Source of the DNA: Mediterraneibacter hominis
GTDB lineage: Bacteria; Bacillota; Clostridia; Lachnospirales; Lachnospiraceae
Direction of reading: 5' to 3'
DNA length: 64,000 bases
Assembly: GCF_014287475.1 (NCBI RefSeq)
Contig: NZ_JACOPF010000003.1
Location: forward strand, 248,001 to 312,000
Positions 60,878 through 64,000 of this stretch are shown here, one piece after another. The number at the start of each line of letters is the position of its first letter. Position 1 is the first letter of the stretch. Below the pieces are notes generated by a model. That model made no database searches. It was not told the DNA's origin and saw only the letters and a program-made list of their open reading frames with translations. A program made the position numbers and the translations under genes.

Positions 60878-63232
60878 ATGGTATTTGAGAGGATCCAAAA
60901 GTTACGTGAAAGAGAATTTGAAACAGAACCGAGCATCTGCCTAGAACGGGCGAGGATGGTGACGGAGTTTTACAGTCAGGCGTCTATGGAACCATTTATG
61001 CTTCGCAGAGCAAAGTTCTTTCGGTATTTTCTGGAGAATAAAACGATCTATATTGATGATGAAGCGGTTCTGGCAGGAAACCAGGGTTCCAGGTTCCGTT
61101 CGTGTCCAGTGTTCCCAGAAGTAACAGCCTGGCTCTATGATGATGTGGATACGATAGATACAAGGACGGCTGACAGTTATCAGTTTATGCCTGGGGAAAA
61201 GGAAGAATTGAAAAAGATCGTGGCTCAATGGAAGGGAAAAACGTTTGGTGACTATACGAGACAACAAATCGCACCAGAAGTTGCAGAAATGGTGGATATT
61301 GGTATTTTTACAACTGGAAGTACGAACGTTTCTACAGGTTCTCATGCACCGGCATATTATGATTTAGTAAAATATGGATACCGGCATTATATCGATCTGT
61401 GTAAACAAAAGCTGGAAGCAATGGAGGATATGGATATTACTTCCCTTGAGCAGAAGATGACATGGGAAAGTATGATCATTGTTATGGAGGCTATCATTGC
61501 TTATGCACATCGTTATGCGGACTTAGCGGAAAAAATGGCAGAAGAATGTCGCGATCCCGAACGAAAGGAACAGCTTCTGACGATTGCGGAAAACTGTCGT
61601 GTTGTTCCGGAAAATAAGCCGCAGAATTTCCATCAGGCAATACAACTGGTGTGGTTTACACATCTGGCTCTTATGCTGGAAGTAAACGGACAGAATCACT
61701 GCTTTGGCAGGTTTGATCAATATATGTATCCGCTCTATGCACAGGATATTAAAAATGGAGTCAGTGAAGATTTTATTATGAATCTGGTTCACGAACTGAA
61801 GCTAAAGTGTTCCGATCTGTGGGTACTTAGAAATCAGACGGAATCTCTTGCCTATGCAGGGTGTCCACTTTGGATGCACATGCTGATGGGCGGAATGTTG
61901 CCTAATGGGAAAGACGGCTGTAATGAACTGACCGATCTGATTCTTAAATCGATCACAGAGATGCCAACTAAGGCGCCAGTTATGTCCTTCCGATACCATG
62001 ATAATATAAACAGAAAGACATTTCGTCTAGCATTGGAAGCAATACGTTCAGGGGCAAGCCAGCCGGCTATTTTTAACGACAATGTATGTATTCCTACATT
62101 GCTTTCCCTTGGGTTTACACTTAAGGAAGCTCGAAATTATGCTTTCTGTGGGTGTGTAGAATCAATTGTTCCGGGAAAAACAGATTTTAACGCAAATGTA
62201 GGATACTTTAATCCTGTTAAGGTGCTTGAGATTACGCTGAACGATGGTATGGATCCATTGACGAAAAAACAGGTAGGGCCACATACAGGTGATGTAAGGA
62301 CATTTACTTCAGTGGAGCAGATCATGGAAGCATATAAGATACAGGAACAGTATTTTGTAAAATATTTCCTTACTACATTTGATAAAATTGTTTCTTGCCA
62401 TGCCTATATGCTGCCGACGATCGCGGCTTCCTGTTTTGTTGATGGATGTATTGACAGTGGAAAAGTACTGCAGCAGGGAGGCGCGGAACATAAATATTCG
62501 GCTGCAGCGATCACAAGTATTGCCAATGTGGCTGACTCTCTTGCGGCGATCCAGGTGTGTGTATTTGACAAAAAGTATCTGACGATGGCAGAATTAATGG
62601 AATTGTTAGAGAAAGACTTTGAAGGCCGCGAAGATATGCGCCAGCTTCTCCTTAATAAAGCACCTAAGTACGGCAATGATATTGAACTGGTGGATGACTA
62701 TGCAAGATGGATTGTGGATCAGTGTAACGAGGATATTGTCCATTTCATGGATGGGCGTGGTGGAAGATTTACTACAGTATATGCGACACAATCTTATAAT
62801 GTAGTTGTTGGAAGACTTATTGGAGCTACACCAGATGGAAGGCATTCGTTTGCCGACCTGGCGGATAATGCATCGCCCATGAATGGACTGGACTGCTGTG
62901 GACCTACGTCGGTAGTGAAGTCGGTTTCTCATCTAGATCATTTTATACCTCAGAATGGGATCTTGTTAAATCAGAGATTCGATCCAGCGGTGATAAAAGG
63001 GGATAAAGGGTTGGATATTTTGGAAAGTGTAGTAAGATCCTTCTGTAATATGAAGGGAGAGCATATCCAAATTACGGTAGTAGATACGGATACACTAAAA
63101 GCAGCGCAAAAAGATCCGAAATCCTACCAGAATATTTTGGTTCGCGTAGCGGGTTACTCGGCTTATTTTATCGAGCTGGATAAGCAGGTACAGGATAATA
63201 TCATTACTCGTACTCTTCAGCAGGGGCTGTAG
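60878..63232 (+). CDS. Glycyl radical enzyme, dehydratase/lyase type
   Basis: 784 residues of the PFL-like superfamily. Seen: thiyl loop C426 with E428 (FCGCVESIVPGKTDF), a Cys-x-Glu pair of the dehydratase/C-N lyase group, and the glycyl radical loop RVAGYSAYF with G759. The final TRTLQQGL is usual. Compared with known members it has an unusual patch EMPTKAPVMSFRYHDNINRK and NGQNHCFGRFDQYMYPLY. Neighbouring ProC and SDR suggest a substrate that yields a cyclic imine, as hydroxyproline dehydratase HypD does, but the activity is not established. It starts 29 bases after the activase with GGTAAGGAGG. Confidence 0.92.
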   Translation: MVFERIQKLREREFETEPSICLERARMVTEFYSQASMEPFMLRRAKFFRYFLENKTIYIDDEAVLAGNQGSRFRSCPVFPEVTAWLYDDVDTIDTRTADSYQFMPGEKEELKKIVAQWKGKTFGDYTRQQIAPEVAEMVDIGIFTTGSTNVSTGSHAPAYYDLVKYGYRHYIDLCKQKLEAMEDMDITSLEQKMTWESMIIVMEAIIAYAHRYADLAEKMAEECRDPERKEQLLTIAENCRVVPENKPQNFHQAIQLVWFTHLALMLEVNGQNHCFGRFDQYMYPLYAQDIKNGVSEDFIMNLVHELKLKCSDLWVLRNQTESLAYAGCPLWMHMLMGGMLPNGKDGCNELTDLILKSITEMPTKAPVMSFRYHDNINRKTFRLALEAIRSGASQPAIFNDNVCIPTLLSLGFTLKEARNYAFCGCVESIVPGKTDFNANVGYFNPVKVLEITLNDGMDPLTKKQVGPHTGDVRTFTSVEQIMEAYKIQEQYFVKYFLTTFDKIVSCHAYMLPTIAASCFVDGCIDSGKVLQQGGAEHKYSAAAITSIANVADSLAAIQVCVFDKKYLTMAELMELLEKDFEGREDMRQLLLNKAPKYGNDIELVDDYARWIVDQCNEDIVHFMDGRGGRFTTVYATQSYNVVVGRLIGATPDGRHSFADLADNASPMNGLDCCGPTSVVKSVSHLDHFIPQNGILLNQRFDPAVIKGDKGLDILESVVRSFCNMKGEHIQITVVDTDTLKAAQKDPKSYQNILVRVAGYSAYFIELDKQVQDNIITRTLQQGL

Positions 63233-63292
63233 AAAGGAAATATCCTCAGAAAAAAATATGGCAGTGAGAATATGAGAAAATGTGGATTGTTC

Positions 63293-63321
63293 TTGACATA
63301 ATCCATAAACCATGCTATTTT
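63293..63321 (+). promoter_or_regulatory. rplJ promoter
   Basis: TTGACA (63293-63298), 17-base spacer, TATTTT (63316-63321) with TGC just before it as an extended -10. It reads into the L10 leader. Confidence 0.7.
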
Positions 63322-63448
63322 ATATTAGTAACTGCCAAAGACAGCAGGTGCCGTAAGGCATAAGGAGAAAACGCCTGCCGAGGAAGAGTGAAATTCTTGT
63401 ATTGAATTTGTGATCCTCTGTGTCTTTGTGCACAGAGGATTTTTATTT
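63307..63448 (+). ncRNA. L10 (rplJ) leader with attenuator
   Basis: Carries the L10-binding signature AAAGACAGCAGGTG, UGCC-GUAA-GGCA (63349-63360) and ACGCCTGCCGAGGA, then ATCCTCTGTG/CACAGAGGAT (63413-63422, 63431-63440) followed by TTTTATTT. Known: such leaders bind L10(L12)4 and terminate early when the protein is in excess. The transcript itself would begin a few bases after 63321. 63449-63532 holds only the rest of the untranslated leader. Confidence 0.85.
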
Positions 63449-63532
63449 GCAGAGGAAGCTTTCTTCCTTTTGCAGTAAAACCCTCCGGGTATCGGCAGTA
63501 TACGCAAATAAAATAAGGAGGTGTACCAGAAA

Positions 63533-64000
63533 GTGGCAAAAGTTGAATTAAAACAACCAATCGTAAATGCAATTGCAGAAGAGATCAAAGATGCTGAGTC
63601 AGTTGTTCTCGTAAACTATCGTGGTCTTACTGTGGCACAGGACACAGAATTACGTAAACAGCTCAGAGAAGCAGGCGTGATTTACAAAGTTTATAAGAAC
63701 ACGATGATGAAAAGAGCTTTCGAAGGAACAGTATGTGAAGGTCTGGAAGAACATCTGGAAGGGCCGAGCGCAATCGCAATTTCCAAAGATGACGCTACAG
63801 CACCGGCAAGAATTCTCTGTAATTTTGCTAAGACAGCAAATGCTCTGGAATTAAAAGGTGGTGTTGTAGAAGGAGCGATCTACGACACAGCGGGATTGAC
63901 AGAACTGTCTAAGATTCCATCCAGAGAAGAATTGCTTTCCAAACTGCTTGGAAGCATTCAGTCACCAATTACAAACTTCGCCCGTGTTATCAATCAGATT
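63533..64000 (+). CDS. rplJ: 50S ribosomal protein L10, 3' end outside window
   Basis: GTG start at 63533, nine bases after AAGGAGGTG; 156 codons to the window end without a stop. Seen: AKVELKQPIVNAIAEEIKDA, SVVLVNYRGLTVAQDTELRK, KVYKNTMMKRAF, and EGPSAIAISKDD, typical of L10. Forms the stalk base carrying L7/L12. Normally directly downstream of rplA. Confidence 0.95.
   Translation, partial: MAKVELKQPIVNAIAEEIKDAESVVLVNYRGLTVAQDTELRKQLREAGVIYKVYKNTMMKRAFEGTVCEGLEEHLEGPSAIAISKDDATAPARILCNFAKTANALELKGGVVEGAIYDTAGLTELSKIPSREELLSKLLGSIQSPITNFARVINQI

Overview
The window looks like a chromosomal segment of an anaerobic Firmicute of the class Clostridia, most likely a gut Lachnospiraceae. The basis is moderate to low GC, strong AGGAGG-type ribosome binding sites, a clostridial flavodiiron/rubredoxin fusion, a glycyl radical enzyme pair, NhaC antiporters, BspA-like surface repeats and the rpmG-secE-nusG-rplK-rplA order. 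The species cannot be named from sequence alone.

Layout. 1-5677: the end of an amino-sugar type operon (AGE-family epimerase, BadF/GlcNAc-type kinase); a TetR-MATE drug efflux pair sharing one operator; a small HIRAN-like protein; and a WYL-domain regulator. 5678-16175: a complete type I-B (Cst/Tneap type) CRISPR-Cas locus, cas6-cas8b-cas7-cas5, array 1 (14 repeats), cas3-cas4-cas1-cas2, array 2 (8 repeats). The two arrays have different repeats but leaders with the same motif spacing, and a 34-codon membrane micro-ORF precedes cas6. 16176-32724: housekeeping and repair genes (YqxD, PanE-like, macro-domain fusion, Nth, TspO, an EndoQ-UvrD fusion, YkgJ, RecQ), a glycerol dehydrogenase flanked by inverted MITE-like elements, an envelope pair (zinc ribbon/YARHG protein, amidase lipoprotein), and two unrecognised genes that form a small unit. 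32999-45551: a flavodiiron-rubredoxin-reductase fusion, an AI-2E family membrane protein, a TetR-regulated MMPL exporter with a secreted partner, and a large BspA-like surface protein whose putative promoter contains a G9 tract.

45603-64000: the ribosomal/transcription operon rpmG-secE-nusG-rplK-rplA is followed by about 15.3 kb of metabolic genes before rplJ. L10-leader-like sequences lie at both ends of this block, 15301 bases apart, aligned without gaps and with one compensatory base-pair change. Inside are two modules. One is a minus-strand LacI-controlled unit (ADP-ribosylglycohydrolase family protein, APC permease, ribokinase). The other is a plus-strand unit preceded by a GntR/FCD regulator (ProC-like reductase, two NhaC antiporters, an unrecognised 426-residue protein, an SDR dehydrogenase, a glycyl radical activase and a glycyl radical enzyme).

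How the genes may work together. The CRISPR locus has all parts for adaptation, crRNA processing, Cascade assembly and target degradation, with a WYL regulator as a possible controller. The glycyl radical module resembles a HypD/HypE/ProC logic (radical dehydration giving a cyclic imine, then reduction), but the extra SDR, antiporters and unknown protein suggest a different or longer pathway. A 62-bp palindromic repeat family is scattered over four loci. Functions are inferred from sequence motifs only; no database search was run.
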